From Archaeoglobaceae archaeon (GTDB lineage Archaea; Halobacteriota; Archaeoglobi; Archaeoglobales; Archaeoglobaceae), in the NCBI GenBank assembly GCA_025058955.1, contig JANXDV010000072.1, positions 1 to 5,110 on the forward strand: 5,110 nt of DNA, in the 5' to 3' direction. Below are positions 3,651 to 5,110 of this stretch, one piece after another; positions within the stretch are counted from its first letter, which is position 1; the number at the start of each line of letters is the position of its first letter. The position numbers were made by a program, and so were the translations under genes. The notes beneath the pieces are model-generated. The model ran no database searches and had not been told where the DNA came from. It was given only the letters and a program-made list of their open reading frames with translations.

Positions 3651-5110
3651 TCTCTTTACCATGAACTCGAATCTCCTTCTGTATCCAATCTTTCTGTAAT
3701 ACTCTCGCACTCCAACCCCACTAATAACTGCAATTTTATCGAATTTCTCCTTCACAATTTCTTCTGCGGTTTTCAGAAGCTTCTCTCCAAAGCCTCTGTG
3801 CTGAAATGCTTGAATTTTTCCAAGCGGTGTAGCTTTTCCATAAACATGAAGCTCTCTAATGAGTGCACAATCCATTAGAGTATCAATAAATGGTTCTGAT
3901 GGAAATCTAAGTCTTATAAATCCTACAAGAGCATCGTAGTCAGGGATTTCGTAGGCTATAAAGAATTCCTTTCCTCCTGAGGCTTCGTATTCTGTTATTT
4001 TAAGCTCCGCTTTTTTGTATTCTTCTTCTCTTACACCCTTATGCCCTACTTCTCTACACCTTATGCATCTACACTCTCCTCCAAGCTCCTTTAGCCTTTT
4101 TTTAACGAGTTGTCTTATGTTCCCAGCATTTAAACCAATTGCTATATTAACCGGAATATCTCTCTGGATTCTCTGAACTCTAATCCACTCTGGAAAATTC
4201 ATCTTTGCCCTTGCAATTAGCTCAACGACCTCTTCAGTGCTATAAGGCTCATATTCCCCTCTTTCAAACATTTCATAAAGCTTAGTTCCTTTTACTACTA
4301 CTGTTGGATAGATCTTCAAGTAATCTGGTTTAAAATCTGGATTCGAAAAGATCTCCTCAAAGCACTTCAAATCTCTTTCGAAATCCGAGCCGGGAAGTCC
4401 TGGCATTATATGATAGCAGACTTTGAAAGCAGAATCCTTGAGAAGCTTTGTTGCCCTGATCGTGTCTTTGACAGTGTGTCCCCTTTGTATTTTCTCCAGC
4501 AAGTCATCATAAATGCTCTGAACTCCAAGCTCAACCCTTGTGGCTCCATAGCGTAGCATCTCCAATATATGCTCTTCTTTTGCATAATCGGGGCGTGTTT
4601 CAAAAGTTAAACCAACACATCTCACCTTTGCACGTTCATTTTTCCTTTTAGCTTTCTCCAAACTACTCTCCACTTTTCCATTGCTATCAAAGGAATTTAA
4701 AGCGTTGAAAATGTCGAGAATGAATTTCTCCTTGTATTCCTTTTCTCGAGCAATGAATGTTCCACCCATCACGATTATCTCCGCTTTCTCAACATCGTGA
4801 CCAATTTCAGCAAGCTCTTTTAGCCTTGCAAATACTTGTCGAAATGCATTGTATTCATGCTGTCTTCCACGCTGTGCCGCTGGTTCAAAGCCTGTGTAGC
4901 TCTGGGGGCTATTGAATTCAACTCCGCCAGGGCAAGGGATGCATTTTCCATGTGGACATGGAGCGGGAGAACTCATCACCGCGATTACAACAATTCCGCT
5001 TAAACTACGCACAGGTTTAACTCTTAAAATATCTCTTAGCCTTTCGTATTGCTCCGTTCCTTTTGCATGCTGTAAAATTTCAACATTTGAAGGAATTTTT
5101 GCTAACTTAA
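3645..5110 (-). CDS. elp3: Elp3: tRNA uridine(34) carboxymethylating radical-SAM/GNAT enzyme (5' end outside window)
   Basis: Elp3 uses S-adenosylmethionine radical chemistry and acetyl-CoA to make the cm5U base at the wobble position of tRNAs; archaea have it without the other Elongator subunits. The frame is open to the window edge. The residues before the GTG at 5012 are homologous (IPSNVEIL, LRDILRVKPVRSLSG), so that GTG is internal and the gene continues to the right. Counting from the GTG codon, the radical-SAM cluster cysteines are C19, C24 and C27 (CPHGKCIPC). Next come PQSYTGFEPAAQRG (36-49), IIVMGGTFIARE, GLTFETRPDY, RVELGVQSIYDD and PGLPGSDFERDL. RIQRDIPVNIAIGLNAGNIRQL (281-302) follows, then a zinc-type linker CRCIRC (314-319). 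The C-terminal GNAT domain (about 335-455) holds QHRGFGEKLL (404-413), an acetyl-CoA loop, and YYRKIGY (438-444). All hallmark residues are present, so it looks functional. NAFRQ (55-59) replaces the more usual DPY-Q. The gene converges on, and overlaps by six bases, the small four-cysteine gene. Confidence 0.96.
   Translation of the reverse strand, partial: KLAKIPSNVEILQHAKGTEQYERLRDILRVKPVRSLSGIVVIAVMSSPAPCPHGKCIPCPGGVEFNSPQSYTGFEPAAQRGRQHEYNAFRQVFARLKELAEIGHDVEKAEIIVMGGTFIAREKEYKEKFILDIFNALNSFDSNGKVESSLEKAKRKNERAKVRCVGLTFETRPDYAKEEHILEMLRYGATRVELGVQSIYDDLLEKIQRGHTVKDTIRATKLLKDSAFKVCYHIMPGLPGSDFERDLKCFEEIFSNPDFKPDYLKIYPTVVVKGTKLYEMFERGEYEPYSTEEVVELIARAKMNFPEWIRVQRIQRDIPVNIAIGLNAGNIRQLVKKRLKELGGECRCIRCREVGHKGVREEEYKKAELKITEYEASGGKEFFIAYEIPDYDALVGFIRLRFPSEPFIDTLMDCALIRELHVYGKATPLGKIQAFQHRGFGEKLLKTAEEIVKEKFDKIAVISGVGVREYYRKIGYRRRFEFMVKRL

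Noticed and set aside
4406..4603. 65-codon minus-strand frame within elp3
   Set aside because: It is an alternative frame on the same strand as conserved radical-SAM coding sequence, with no own start signals.
1..5110. A multi-gene defence, mobile or otherwise novel system
   Set aside because: Every substantial frame falls to housekeeping metabolism, tRNA modification, transport or regulation. No integrase, transposase, terminal repeats, CRISPR array or defence gene cluster is visible apart from one decayed PIN fragment.

Overview
The window reads as archaeal chromosomal DNA, most likely from the Archaeoglobales (Archaeoglobus, Ferroglobus, Geoglobus); this placement is an inference. The grounds are Arg codons that are mostly AGA/AGG, TATA/BRE-type promoters instead of -35/-10 boxes, GGAGGTGAT-type ribosome sites mixed with an apparently leaderless gene, a stand-alone Elp3, and an HTH-CBS regulator of an archaeal type. 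The DNA is AT-rich and tightly packed, and two pairs of convergent genes overlap at their stop codons.

Layout. 1-501 (+): the C-terminal part of tryptophan synthase alpha (trpA), cut by the left edge. 502-993: no intact gene; it holds the decayed C-terminal half of a PIN-domain (VapC-like) nuclease gene at about 575-867, then an AT-rich promoter region. 994-1881 (+): a 295-residue winged-helix/tandem-CBS regulator with a clear TATA box and Shine-Dalgarno. 1878-2936 (-): a 12-helix MFS transporter whose stop overlaps the regulator's stop in a shared TTAA. 2983-3276 (-): a small winged-helix regulator 46 bp upstream of the MFS gene, probably in the same operon. 3277-3422: a divergent control region with a 12-bp repeat carrying two TATA-like boxes and an 8-bp palindrome. 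3423-3650 (+): a 75-residue basic, four-cysteine protein of unknown function, probably translated from a leaderless mRNA. 3645-5110 (-): Elp3 tRNA-uridine modification enzyme, cut by the right edge. Its reading frame stays open to the window end, so the GTG at 5012 is not its start.

How the genes relate. The trp and elp3 genes are housekeeping and only partly seen. The HTH-MFS pair looks like a self-contained regulated transport module, possibly efflux, with an unknown substrate. The HTH-CBS regulator stands alone and may sense an adenine nucleotide or a related ligand. I see no tRNA, rRNA, CRISPR array, insertion sequence or phage module, and no clear undescribed multi-gene system. The least explained items are the four-cysteine protein with its two-box promoter, the PIN-gene remnant, and the uneven density of GATC between neighbouring genes.
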